Source of the DNA: Deltaproteobacteria bacterium
Lineage (GTDB): Bacteria > Myxococcota_A > Polyangia > Polyangiales > Ga0077539
DNA: 64,000 nucleotides
NCBI GenBank assembly: GCA_016218725.1
Contig: JACRDB010000066.1
Coordinates: 62,001 to 126,000, forward strand
Reading direction: 5' to 3'
Shown here: one piece after another, positions 51,622 to 59,415 of the stretch
How the letters are laid out: every line of letters starts with the position of its first letter
How positions within the stretch are numbered: the stretch's first letter is position 1
Notes under the pieces: generated by a model
Databases searched by the model: none
What the model saw: only the letters and a program-made list of their open reading frames with translations
Told to the model about the DNA's origin: nothing
Translations under genes and position numbers: made by a program

Positions 51622-53169
51622 TCAGGGCCCCGCGGCCAGCATCGCCCCGAGCCTCTGGAGCCTGAGGAGCTCGGCCACCTGGGCCCTGGAGAGGTCCCCA
51701 CGGAGGTGGAGCACGCTCCCCTCGGCCCTCACCGAGAGGCCCCGGACGATGGCGCGGAGCATCGGAAAATTCGCGAAGGCCCGGTAGATCACGTTGCGCT
51801 CATAGAGCGCGAGCGTCGCCTCGAGCATGGCCATGCCGCGCTGGCCGGCGTCCACGGCCTCGTCGTTGGAGGGGTAGGTGCAATACGCGTCGAGGGTGGC
51901 GCCCCCGTCGGGGAGGCCATCGGCGCCGTGGAGCGCGTACAGGGCGAGCTCCAGCCGCGTAGGGACCAGGAAGCGAAACTCCGGGAAGGTCTGCACCATG
52001 CGGCGCACGGCGTCGGCCTCCAGCCGCAGGACCAGGCGCTCCTCGGGTCCCCGGGACGCGCGGGGCGGCCTCTGCCCCAGCGCCGCCAGCACCGCGGGGA
52101 GCCTGCCCGGCTGGGCGATCGCCGCCAGGTCGTCGCCGAGTAGCACCACGCTGCGAGGGCCCCCGTAGCGGTCCACGGTGGCCACCTCGGTGCCATTCCG
52201 GCGGTTCCACACGGGCCTCGAAGGCGCCGCCAGGGCCCCCGCGTCCTCCGCGCCGAAGTGGGCGCGGAGCGTGCCTGCGTCGGCGTCGTAGGGCCCGCGA
52301 GCGCCGGCCATCTGCTCGATGGACGCGCGCAGGAAGCCGTGCGGGGCCCGGGTGTGCACCAGCACCACGAGGTCGGGGCCTCGGCCCTGTTGCCAGGTCG
52401 GGTCCGGGGACGCCAGGAGGAGGTCATCAAAGTCCACCAACGGGTCCAGCTCGGTGCCTCCCAGGACCTCCTGCCAGTCGGGGATGGCCAGCAGCACCTC
52501 GCGGGCTCTGGACCCGTTGGGGTTGTTGCGCAACGCCTCGGTGCGCACATAGAGGGTCACCAGGGTCCCCGCAGGGACCCCCGCGGCCAGGTCTCCGGCG
52601 GCGCTGGCGAGGGCTGGGAAGCCCGCCGCGTCGGCTTCGGCCAGGAGGGCGTCGGTCGCGCCCGCGTCGGCGCTTGCGAGCAGCACGTCCGGGGCTCCTG
52701 CGTCGGCGAGCGCCAGGGCCGAGCCGTCCCGCCCTGCGTCGGCGAGGGCCACGGCGGAGGCGTCCACGGCGGCGTCTCGCGAGGCCAGCGCGGCGCCGTC
52801 GGCGCCGGCGTCCCGGGCGCGGAAGGCGATGGAGCCCTCGGCCGACGGGCGCAGGAGCGCCGGGGGCCTCAGGCGTAGCGACGGAGGCTCTCGGAGGGCC
52901 GCAAGCGCCGGGAGCGGCGCTCGGGGCCTCGGGGCGGGGCGGGGCGGGCGCTCGGGGTTCAGCGTCGTGCGCGCGGGAGCGGGCGTCGGCGGCGCCCGGC
53001 GGGCCTCCTCCAGACCAAACTCCACCGAGTGTTGGATCCGGAGCGGGAGCTCTACCCTCGGCGGGCGCAGCCGCACCGACAGCACCGCCAGGTGGAGGGC
53101 CAGGGAGCCCGCCAGCGCGAAGACAAGCCTGCGTGGCCAGCGTGAGGAGGTTGGTTCAGCGCGCGACAT
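51622..53169 (-). CDS. TonB-like anchored protein with 12-residue DAG repeats
   Basis: The 515-residue protein has a short cytoplasmic tail, one membrane helix (LVFALAGSLALHLAVLSV at about 15-32), a Pro/Arg-rich stretch, then six tandem 12-residue units at residues 120-190 with consensus DAGxDxxALAxA (the last unit is 11 long). A folded C-terminal domain of about 310 residues follows (TLVTLYVRTEALRNN, RSVVLLGDDLAAIA, RLVLRLEADAVRRM, YRAFANFPMLRAIVRGLSV). The N-terminal layout resembles TonB, but I see no TonB C-terminal fold. It is probably a periplasm-spanning connector. Function unknown. Confidence 0.6.
   Translation of the reverse strand: MSRAEPTSSRWPRRLVFALAGSLALHLAVLSVRLRPPRVELPLRIQHSVEFGLEEARRAPPTPAPARTTLNPERPPRPAPRPRAPLPALAALREPPSLRLRPPALLRPSAEGSIAFRARDAGADGAALASRDAAVDASAVALADAGRDGSALALADAGAPDVLLASADAGATDALLAEADAAGFPALASAAGDLAAGVPAGTLVTLYVRTEALRNNPNGSRAREVLLAIPDWQEVLGGTELDPLVDFDDLLLASPDPTWQQGRGPDLVVLVHTRAPHGFLRASIEQMAGARGPYDADAGTLRAHFGAEDAGALAAPSRPVWNRRNGTEVATVDRYGGPRSVVLLGDDLAAIAQPGRLPAVLAALGQRPPRASRGPEERLVLRLEADAVRRMVQTFPEFRFLVPTRLELALYALHGADGLPDGGATLDAYCTYPSNDEAVDAGQRGMAMLEATLALYERNVIYRAFANFPMLRAIVRGLSVRAEGSVLHLRGDLSRAQVAELLRLQRLGAMLAAGP
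52600..52812 (-). repeat. Six-copy 36-bp coding repeat (12 residues) in the TonB-like gene
   Basis: The unit DAG(A/x)D(x)ALA(S/L)A is repeated with drift: the copies start DAGADGAAL, DAAVDASAV, DAGRDGSAL, DAGAPDVLL, DAGATDALL and DAAGFPAL. The DNA copies are similar (recurring GCGTCGGC in + orientation) but not identical, so it is an ageing tandem array rather than a fresh slippage tract. Confidence 0.7.
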
Positions 53170-53463
53170 CTACGGCCAGCGGTGCGGCCCCGGGGAGCCT
53201 AGCAGCGCCCCGCGGTCCGTGCTCCCTCCCTGACGACCCGCGCCGGGCCGTGATTCAAGGCCCCTGCGCCACGGCGCCGTGGCGCGAGGGACACGGTCCC
53301 TCGCCTCTGGGTCCCGAGGGATGCCCATAACATGTTGTATTCATTGAACTTATCCCGCTTCATGGGCGCTGGTGCGGGGCTCGCAAGGGTGGGTCCTCCG
53401 TGGCCGGTCGACGGTGCCCCGCTGGATGTAGTAGGGACAGCGCCGCCCACAGGTCTGGTCACC
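53170..53463. other. Largest non-coding gap, upstream of the L,D-transpeptidase
   Basis: This 294-base region separates two divergent genes. Around 53325-53360 it is distinctly AT-rich (ATAACATGTTGTATTCATTG), including the 8-base palindrome AACATGTT (53329-53336), so promoters may sit here. The rightward frame is open from 53332, but the sequence is not a convincing gene and the lipoprotein start is at 53464. Confidence 0.35.
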
Positions 53464-55131
53464 ATGGAACGAAGCCGGCTCCTCGCGATGGTCCTCTCGC
53501 TCTCCCTGGGCTGCGAACGCCTCGGAGGGTTGCTCTCGGCCCCGGCCCCGGACGGGGGAGCCCCTTCCTCTCCCGACGGCGACGGCGCGGAGGCGGGCGC
53601 GGAGGACTCGGGCGCCCTGGCGCCGGAGGGCGACGCATCATCGCGGCCCTCGGCGGACGCTGCCGTCGCTGCCGAGCGGGCGCCCGACGCGGACGCGCCG
53701 CCGCCCGGGGTGAGCCACACGGCGATCGGTCGGGTGAACCTCCACGAGGCTCCCCAGGCCGGGAGCCGCGCCCTGGGGTATGTGCGCGCCGGGGCGGTGC
53801 TGCGTTCGCTCCAGGGCCCCGTCGGCAACGACGGCTGCGCGCCGCGCCGGGAGGTCCCCCTGGCGGGCTGGCACCAGATCGACGGTGGCTTTGTCTGCGT
53901 CGGCGGGGCGGTGCTCCCCACGGCGGAGGTCAGCGCCCACCGCTCGCTCTACGAGCGGAGGCTCCTGGTGCCGCCGGACCGCGACGCGTCCATGCCCTAC
54001 GCCTACGCGATCAGTTATCGCCCGGCGGTGGTGTACCGCTGGCTGCCGTCCTCCGCCGACGAGCGCGAGGCCGAGCCCGAGCGCTTCGCCCCTCGCGCGC
54101 CGCGAGTGGCCGCGGACGCGGGCGCCGACGCCACCCCGGCGGAGGCGCGCGACGCTTCCCCCGCGACCCCCACGGCCTCCGACGCCGGGGCGGACACGGG
54201 GGTGCGCATCGAGGACCTGGAGGGCGCCGCGGGCTCGCCGGTGCTTCGCCGGATGCTCCACGGGATGTACGTCTCCCTGGACCGCGCGCTCCGCGGAGAC
54301 ACGGGGACCTTCCAGCACACCCAGGCCGGTGGCTTCGTCCGGGCTGGGGCGCTGACCCCGGTGCGCAATTTCCCGACGTTCCAGGGCGTCACGCTGGACG
54401 CGCTGCACCGGCTGCCGGTGGGCTTCGCCATCTCCGAGGCGACGCGCACCTACCAGCCCAACGGGCGCGGTGGCTTCGCGCCGGTGGGCAGGGTGCCCAG
54501 GCTCTCCGCGCTGTGGCTCTCCGAGGAGCCCCCGGTGCCCTCGGCGGGGGACGAATACTACCACACCCAGGAGGGCTTCTTCGTGCGCTCCAGGCAGGTG
54601 CGGGTGCTCACGGCCCACGCGCCCCCGGCGGACCTGGGGCCCGGCGAAAAGTGGATCGACGTGAACCTCGACCACCAGTCCCTGGTGGCCTACGAGGGCC
54701 CGACGCCCGTCTATGCCACGGTGGCCTCCACCGGTCGGCGCAACCGTCAGGTGCCCGAGGAGAACTACGAGACCATCCAAGGGGGCTTCCGCATCCTGGA
54801 GAAGCACGTCGCCACGACCATGGACGGCAACAGCGCCAACGACGGCCCCTACTCCATCGAGGACGTCCCGTGGGTGATGTACTTCGAGGGCTCCTTCGCG
54901 CTCCACGGGGCCTTCTGGCACTCGGGCTTTGGGCTCATGCACTCGCACGGCTGCGTGAACCTCGCCCCGGCGGACGCCCACTGGGTGTTCGACTGGTCCG
55001 AGCCGAGGGTGCCCCCCGGCTGGCACGGGGTCTTTCACAACGCCACCAGGCCCGGCACGAGGGTGTACGTCCACTACGACCACCAGGTCCTCGGCGAGTC
55101 CGGCGGCCCCCGCGAGGTCCCGCGGCACTGA
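53464..55131 (+). CDS. L,D-transpeptidase (YkuD) lipoprotein
   Basis: From ATG 53464 the 555-residue protein has lipobox LSLGC-E (Cys near 18), a DAP/EAG-rich linker, two N-terminal domains of about 110-120 residues each with SH3-like features (NLHEAPQAGSRALGYVRAGAVLRSL), and the YkuD catalytic region: EKWIDVNLDHQSLVAYEG ... FHGAFWHSGFGLMHSHGCVNL with the His and nucleophile Cys in SHGCVNL. L,D-transpeptidases crosslink peptidoglycan 3-3 or attach proteins to it. Being lipid-anchored in the outer membrane is uncommon and would let it act from the far side of the wall. It converges with the poly-proline lipoprotein (gap of four bases). Confidence 0.85.
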   Translation: MERSRLLAMVLSLSLGCERLGGLLSAPAPDGGAPSSPDGDGAEAGAEDSGALAPEGDASSRPSADAAVAAERAPDADAPPPGVSHTAIGRVNLHEAPQAGSRALGYVRAGAVLRSLQGPVGNDGCAPRREVPLAGWHQIDGGFVCVGGAVLPTAEVSAHRSLYERRLLVPPDRDASMPYAYAISYRPAVVYRWLPSSADEREAEPERFAPRAPRVAADAGADATPAEARDASPATPTASDAGADTGVRIEDLEGAAGSPVLRRMLHGMYVSLDRALRGDTGTFQHTQAGGFVRAGALTPVRNFPTFQGVTLDALHRLPVGFAISEATRTYQPNGRGGFAPVGRVPRLSALWLSEEPPVPSAGDEYYHTQEGFFVRSRQVRVLTAHAPPADLGPGEKWIDVNLDHQSLVAYEGPTPVYATVASTGRRNRQVPEENYETIQGGFRILEKHVATTMDGNSANDGPYSIEDVPWVMYFEGSFALHGAFWHSGFGLMHSHGCVNLAPADAHWVFDWSEPRVPPGWHGVFHNATRPGTRVYVHYDHQVLGESGGPREVPRH

Positions 55132-55135
55132 CCCG

Positions 55136-56179
55136 CTACGGCGGGAGCGCCGCGGTGAACATGTACCTCTGGTTCTCGCAGCTCGTGAGCGCGCACGCGA
55201 AGCCCGCGAAGGCCAGGGACAGCTCCCCGGTGAACCGCCGTTCATCGAGGAAGGTTCCGGTCATGGTGAGCATCGTGGGGCAGTCCTCGTGGGGCACCAT
55301 GCCCGTGAGCCGGAACATCCCGCCGGAGACCGGTCCCCCGCGCAGGGTCGTGGGCGCGCCGTCCCAGGTGCAGGCCACCTCCGTGGTGGTCACCGAGAGC
55401 GTAAGCGTCATGAAGTCCACGGTGACCACCGGGGTCTTGAAGACCTCGTCGCGGCATGCGTACCGCACCCCGGGGCTCGCGGCGTAGCGCCCGCTGCGAC
55501 CCACCACCATGGTGCACCCCGGCACTGGCGCGCTGCGGCACGCCTCGCCGGTCTCCGCGCAGGTGTCGGTGGTGCAGGGGTTCCCGTCGTCGCACCGCAG
55601 GGCCATCCCGGCCGCGCAGGCCCCCGCCACGCAGCGCTCCACGCCGTCACATCGCAGGCGGTTGTCACAGTCCCCGTCCGCCATGCACGACGGGGGCGGC
55701 GGTGGTGGAGGCGGCGGCGGCGGGGGAGGTGGGGGTGTAGGGGGCGGTGTGGGAGGAGGTGGGGGTGTAGGGGGCGGTGTGGGGGGAGGTGGGGGTGGCG
55801 GTGGTGTCCCCCCGGAGCACCCTCGGGCGAGGTCGCAGCGTTGGCCAGAGGGGCACAGGGCGTCCTGGGGGACGCTCTCGCAGAGGCCCTGGATCAAGCA
55901 CCGGTCGCGGGTGCAGGGGACCCGGTCGTCGCATTCGGCGCTGGTGGCGCAGGGCCTCGGGGCGGCGCAGCCCGGGCCGCTGCGGAGGTGTTCGCACACC
56001 CCGCCCACGACGCAAAGGTCCATGGTGCATGCGATGCCGTCGTCGCAGTCGGCCTCGTCGCGACACGGGGCCGGGGCGTCCGCGCCGGCGTCCCCGCCGA
56101 CGAAGCGCGAGCCCTCGGGGGCGGAGCAACCCACGACGCACAGGAGCAACCAGCGCGGCGGCGGTGTCTTCAAGGCCAC
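55136..56179 (-). CDS. Cys-rich lipoprotein with long poly-proline linker
   Basis: The 347-residue protein has lipobox VVGC-S, a short DAGADAPAP spacer, a first Cys module (CRDEADCDDGIACTMDLCVVGGVC; CATSAECDDRVPCTRDRC), a Pro/Thr region of about 43 residues, a second Cys module (CMADGDCDNRLRC, CVAGACAAG) and a C-terminal domain with beta pattern (VVTVDFMTLTLSVTTTEVACTWDG). The cysteine modules resemble the dickkopf/EGF-like repeats of myxobacterial surface proteins. The poly-proline tract includes a 30-bp tandem repeat. Its likely role is surface exposure of the C-terminal domain. Confidence 0.65.
   Translation of the reverse strand: MALKTPPPRWLLLCVVGCSAPEGSRFVGGDAGADAPAPCRDEADCDDGIACTMDLCVVGGVCEHLRSGPGCAAPRPCATSAECDDRVPCTRDRCLIQGLCESVPQDALCPSGQRCDLARGCSGGTPPPPPPPPTPPPTPPPPPTPPPTPPPPPPPPPPPPPPPSCMADGDCDNRLRCDGVERCVAGACAAGMALRCDDGNPCTTDTCAETGEACRSAPVPGCTMVVGRSGRYAASPGVRYACRDEVFKTPVVTVDFMTLTLSVTTTEVACTWDGAPTTLRGGPVSGGMFRLTGMVPHEDCPTMLTMTGTFLDERRFTGELSLAFAGFACALTSCENQRYMFTAALPP
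55728..55787. repeat. 30-bp tandem repeat, two copies, in the poly-proline region
   Basis: Units 55728-55757 and 55758-55787 differ at only one base (GGGAGGA versus GGGGGGA at the end), with a partial third copy after 55788. In frame they encode ten-residue Pro/Thr units. The + strand, which is the template strand of the gene, carries runs of five or more Gs and could fold into a G-quadruplex. Confidence 0.7.
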
Positions 56180-56219
56180 GGCGGGAGTGTCGCACGGGCG
56201 CCTCCCGGCGTGGGAGGGC

Positions 56220-56609
56220 TCAGCCCCGGTGGGTCATGAAGACCATCATGAAATCATTGGACGAGGTGACGTAGAGCTCGTGGCAGAGCACCTTGTCAAG
56301 CCTCGCCCCGGCGTCGCCCATGGCCGTCTGGAGCCGGTCCAGCTCCGGGGCGTCCAGGGCCTCGAAGCGCCCGAGGCGGACGCAGGTGAGGCCCACCCCA
56401 TACGGCGGCTCGTCGTCGCGGTACCCGATGGTGAGCACCAGCCTCTGGGCGGCCTCCAGGAACTCCACCCCGATGCTCTTGGGCGCCACCCTCGCGCCCG
56501 CCGCCCAGGCCTCGACCTCGCCGGCGATCGCGCCGATGGTGCCGTCCGCCGCGAGCTGCCCGCTGAAGGCCTTGAACTTGTGATGAAGCTGTCCCTGCAC
56601 CTGGCTCAT
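56220..56609 (-). CDS. Small protein of unknown function
   Basis: The 129-residue protein from ATG 56609 has GGAGGA five bases upstream. It is soluble, with alpha-beta pattern: QGQLHHKFKAFSGQLAADGTIGAIAGEVEAWAA, IGVEFLEAAQRLVLTIGYRD, GVGLTCVRLGRFEALDAPELDRLQTAMGDAGARLDKVLCHELYVTSSNDFMMVFMTHRG. No signal peptide or membrane helix is present. I do not recognise the family. It follows the metallophosphatase gene by 26 bases and belongs to the leftward run. The longer frame upstream is not used. Confidence 0.55.
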   Translation of the reverse strand: MSQVQGQLHHKFKAFSGQLAADGTIGAIAGEVEAWAAGARVAPKSIGVEFLEAAQRLVLTIGYRDDEPPYGVGLTCVRLGRFEALDAPELDRLQTAMGDAGARLDKVLCHELYVTSSNDFMMVFMTHRG

Positions 56610-56635
56610 GGCTTGTCCTCCGTGAGCGCCGGAGG

Positions 56636-58351
56636 CTAGCGCATCCCCCGGAGCGTTGTCTCGCTCTCGATGCGGCTCGGCGCGCGCTCCCCCGCCGCGG
56701 CCACCCTCAGGGCCGCGCTGGCCGGGAGCGGGATCACCAGCTCCACGTTGCGGTCCGTGGCGGCGCTCTCCCCCCGGTCGCCCCAGCCCGAGAGGCTGTC
56801 CAGCAGGCTCAGGCGCCGGAAGCGCCGCTCCAGGCAGCTCCGGGCCTGGTAGTCCACCACCGTCGCGAAAAGCGAGAGGGTCCCGTTGCCGTTGTCTACC
56901 AGCTCCAGCACCCGGGCCTGCGCGGGCCAGTCCGACAGGGCGCTGGTCATCACCTCCCAGTAGCCCGGGTGCGCGAGGTCCGGTCCCTGGATGGGTCTTA
57001 TCCGGTGGCGGTGGTTGTGCCCCACCAGCCACCCGATCACGCTCGGGTGTTGCACCACCAGCGCCTCCAGCATCGACGGCGCCACCGCCTCCGGGTCCTG
57101 GGTGGTCGGGAACTGCCCGGGGTTCGTGTCGATCGCCGTGGTCGCGTGGTGCGAGGCCAGGAGCACCAGCACCCCGTCCCTCTCCGCGCGCTCCAGCTCC
57201 GGCCGCAGGAAGCGCTCCACGGTCCCGCGGCGCACCAGGCCCTCGCTGCCTCCCGCCGGGTCGTTGGTGTCCAGCGTGAGCACCCGCAGGAGCCCCGGGA
57301 GCGCGTCCACGGCGTAGTTTGCGCCGTCGGACACGTCCATCCCGGGGCGGTAGCCGTGCCCCGGCGGCCCTGGCGCGGCGGGCCCGGCCAGGAGCTCCTC
57401 CACGATCTCCGCCCGCGAGAGGATCCGTCGCTCCGGGTCTGGAGGCACCTCGCGGGTGGTCACCGGCGCCCAGCGGCGGGTGTAGTCCCGGGTCCCGAGC
57501 GGCGCGCGGTCCCCAAGGGCCTGGGCGCGGGCGTGCATGTCCGGCGCGAAGACCCCGATCACCTCGACGTCATGGTTGCCGGGGACATAGAGCCACGGGG
57601 CCGGGAAGGCCACGGCATCAAAGGGGTCCTTGGGGTCGTTGTCCGGGCCCGGGAGGAGCTCGTTGCGCTCGCCCGAGTCCGTGCGTACCCCCGGCGCCCC
57701 GTCGAGGATCGCCATCATCCAGCGCAGCTCGTTGCGCTGGGCGCTGTCCGCGCAGTCCCCCGTGACGATGCCGAACGCAAAGCGCCGCTCCGGGCGCGCC
57801 AGCGCCGCCAGCGTGCGGTTCATCGCGGACATCGCCCGCGGCAGGTACGCCTCCTGCGGGCGCAGGCCCCCGGTGACCACCGGGTTGTCCGCCAGCGCCG
57901 CGCGCGTCGGAGACTCGTCGTCCGCGAGCTGAAAATCCGACAGGTGCACGAAGAACCCGAGGGACCGTCGCGCCGCGGCGGGCATGACCATCGCGTCCCC
58001 GAGGGTCGCGCGCCGCAGGTGAGGCTCGCCCGCGCCTTCCACCGCGCGGTCCAGGCCCAGGGCGCGGTACCGCAGCTCCCCGGCCTCGGTGCTGGGGTTC
58101 ACCTGCGGGTCCGCGGGGCTCACCCTCGTGGCCCCCGGCGCGATGGTGGACACCAGCGTAGATGGCGCCGTGAAGCGGTCCGGGAGGTCCCCGTTGTCCT
58201 CGCAGCGAGGCAGGAGCTCTACGGGACCGGTCTCCGCCGCCGCGGCCTCGGTGTCCCCGGCGGTGTCCCGCCCGGCGTCCGAAGCAGCGCCCGGGCTGCC
58301 ACACCCGGCGAGCGCAAGAATTAAAGTCAAATACTTGAAATTATTGGACAT
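56636..58351 (-). CDS. Metallophosphatase-family lipoprotein
   Basis: From ATG 58351 the 571-residue protein has lipobox LAGC-G (Cys16), a DAGRDTAGDTEAAAAETG linker, and a calcineurin-like phosphoesterase domain: VHLSDFQL (D), FGIVTGDCAD (GD), VPGNHD, HHATTAI (H) and VGHNHRH, matching the metal-binding motifs. Ligand residues are all present, so activity is plausible; the substrate could be a periplasmic phosphate ester or nucleotide. Codons 1-15 are unusually AT-rich (ATGTCCAATAATTTC...), which probably keeps the start region unfolded. The gene starts six bases after the stop of the ferredoxin oxidoreductase beta gene and is likely cotranscribed. Confidence 0.8.
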   Translation of the reverse strand: MSNNFKYLTLILALAGCGSPGAASDAGRDTAGDTEAAAAETGPVELLPRCEDNGDLPDRFTAPSTLVSTIAPGATRVSPADPQVNPSTEAGELRYRALGLDRAVEGAGEPHLRRATLGDAMVMPAAARRSLGFFVHLSDFQLADDESPTRAALADNPVVTGGLRPQEAYLPRAMSAMNRTLAALARPERRFAFGIVTGDCADSAQRNELRWMMAILDGAPGVRTDSGERNELLPGPDNDPKDPFDAVAFPAPWLYVPGNHDVEVIGVFAPDMHARAQALGDRAPLGTRDYTRRWAPVTTREVPPDPERRILSRAEIVEELLAGPAAPGPPGHGYRPGMDVSDGANYAVDALPGLLRVLTLDTNDPAGGSEGLVRRGTVERFLRPELERAERDGVLVLLASHHATTAIDTNPGQFPTTQDPEAVAPSMLEALVVQHPSVIGWLVGHNHRHRIRPIQGPDLAHPGYWEVMTSALSDWPAQARVLELVDNGNGTLSLFATVVDYQARSCLERRFRRLSLLDSLSGWGDRGESAATDRNVELVIPLPASAALRVAAAGERAPSRIESETTLRGMR

Positions 58352-58356
58352 TTCCG

Positions 58357-59412
58357 TCAGTGGTAGTCCTTCTGGAAGGCCTCCAGTGCGGCGCTGCCGG
58401 GGCACAGCTCCTCGAAGGGCAGGTCATGGAGCCGACGCTCCACGGTGGAGGCCATCTGGTGCATGTCTCCATGGGCCTCGTCGAGGAACAGGAGCCCCGT
58501 GGGGATCTCCCCGCGGTGCTGGTGGGCCTCCAGCCAGGAGAACACCTTGGAGCGGTCCCGGGGGTCGTAGTCCTCGGGGACCCTGGACAGCCTCACGGTG
58601 CTGCCGTCATGGAGGGTGACCGAGAGCGTGGTGCCCGGCTCCTGCTGCGCGGTCACCTCCTGGGCGGGGGGGACGAAATCGGTCTCGACCACCGTGAGCC
58701 GGTGGGCGCGGGTGTGCTTGTAGCTCTTGGTGGAGCCCTCGTGGTCGTTGAAGGTGACGCACGGGGAGAGCACGTCCACCAGGGCGAAGCCCCGGTGGCT
58801 CAGGGCGGCCTTCAGGAGCGCCACGAGCTGCTGCTTGTCCCCGGAGAAGCCCCGGGCGATGAAGCTCGCCCCGAGGCTCAGCCCCAGGAGCACCGGGTCA
58901 ATGGGGCGCTGGAGGTTCTTCTCCCCCTTCTTACTCCGGGAGCCCACGTCCGAGGAGGCCGAGAACTGCCCCTTGGTGAGCCCGTAGACCCCGTTGTTCT
59001 CGATGAGGTACAGCATCCGCACGTTCCGCCGCAGCGCGTGGCACAGCTGCCCGAGGCCGATGGAGAGCGAGTCCCCGTCGCCAGAGATGCCCACGATGGT
59101 CAGGTCCCGGTTGGCCGCCGCGGCGCCGCTGGCCAGCGCGGGCATGCGCCCGTGGGCGCTGTTGAACCCGTGGGCCCCGGTGAGGAAATAGGTCGGGGTC
59201 TTGGACGAGCACCCGATGCCGCTGAGCTTGGCCACCATGTGCGGGGCCACGTTGAGCTCGAAGAAGGTGCGCACCAGCGCGGCGGTCACCGAGTCGTGGC
59301 CGCAGCCCGCGCACAGCGTGGACATGGCCCCTTCGTAGTCCCGGAGCGAGAGCCCCAGCGTGTTGGGCTGCAGGCTGGGGTGCGCGACCGGGGGCTTCTT
59401 GATGGACGGCAT
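58357..59412 (-). CDS. korB: 2-oxoacid:ferredoxin oxidoreductase, beta subunit
   Basis: The 351-residue subunit has TLCAGCGHDSVTAAL (iron-sulfur CxxC), the TPP-binding core (GIGCSSKTPTYF, VGISGDGDSLSIGLGQL, YLIENNGVYGLTKGQ) and VTFNDHEGSTKSYKHTRAH near the end. With the alpha subunit it forms the thiamine-diphosphate enzyme that converts 2-oxoglutarate or another 2-oxoacid to the acyl-CoA, reducing ferredoxin. The KorB pattern and alpha-gamma fused partner favour 2-oxoglutarate, but pyruvate or branched substrates are not excluded. It follows korA with a three-base gap. Strict anaerobes and some aerobic lineages both use it. Confidence 0.9.
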   Translation of the reverse strand: MPSIKKPPVAHPSLQPNTLGLSLRDYEGAMSTLCAGCGHDSVTAALVRTFFELNVAPHMVAKLSGIGCSSKTPTYFLTGAHGFNSAHGRMPALASGAAAANRDLTIVGISGDGDSLSIGLGQLCHALRRNVRMLYLIENNGVYGLTKGQFSASSDVGSRSKKGEKNLQRPIDPVLLGLSLGASFIARGFSGDKQQLVALLKAALSHRGFALVDVLSPCVTFNDHEGSTKSYKHTRAHRLTVVETDFVPPAQEVTAQQEPGTTLSVTLHDGSTVRLSRVPEDYDPRDRSKVFSWLEAHQHRGEIPTGLLFLDEAHGDMHQMASTVERRLHDLPFEELCPGSAALEAFQKDYH

Positions 59413-59415
59413 CTC

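Noticed and set aside
52600..52812. CRISPR or mobile-element repeat
   Set aside because: The repeats are in frame, lack spacers and are degenerate; they are coding minisatellite-like units.
53332..53463. Longer N-terminus for the L,D-transpeptidase
   Set aside because: A start at 53332 would place a 44-residue unrelated peptide before a good lipoprotein signal, so ATG 53464 is preferred.
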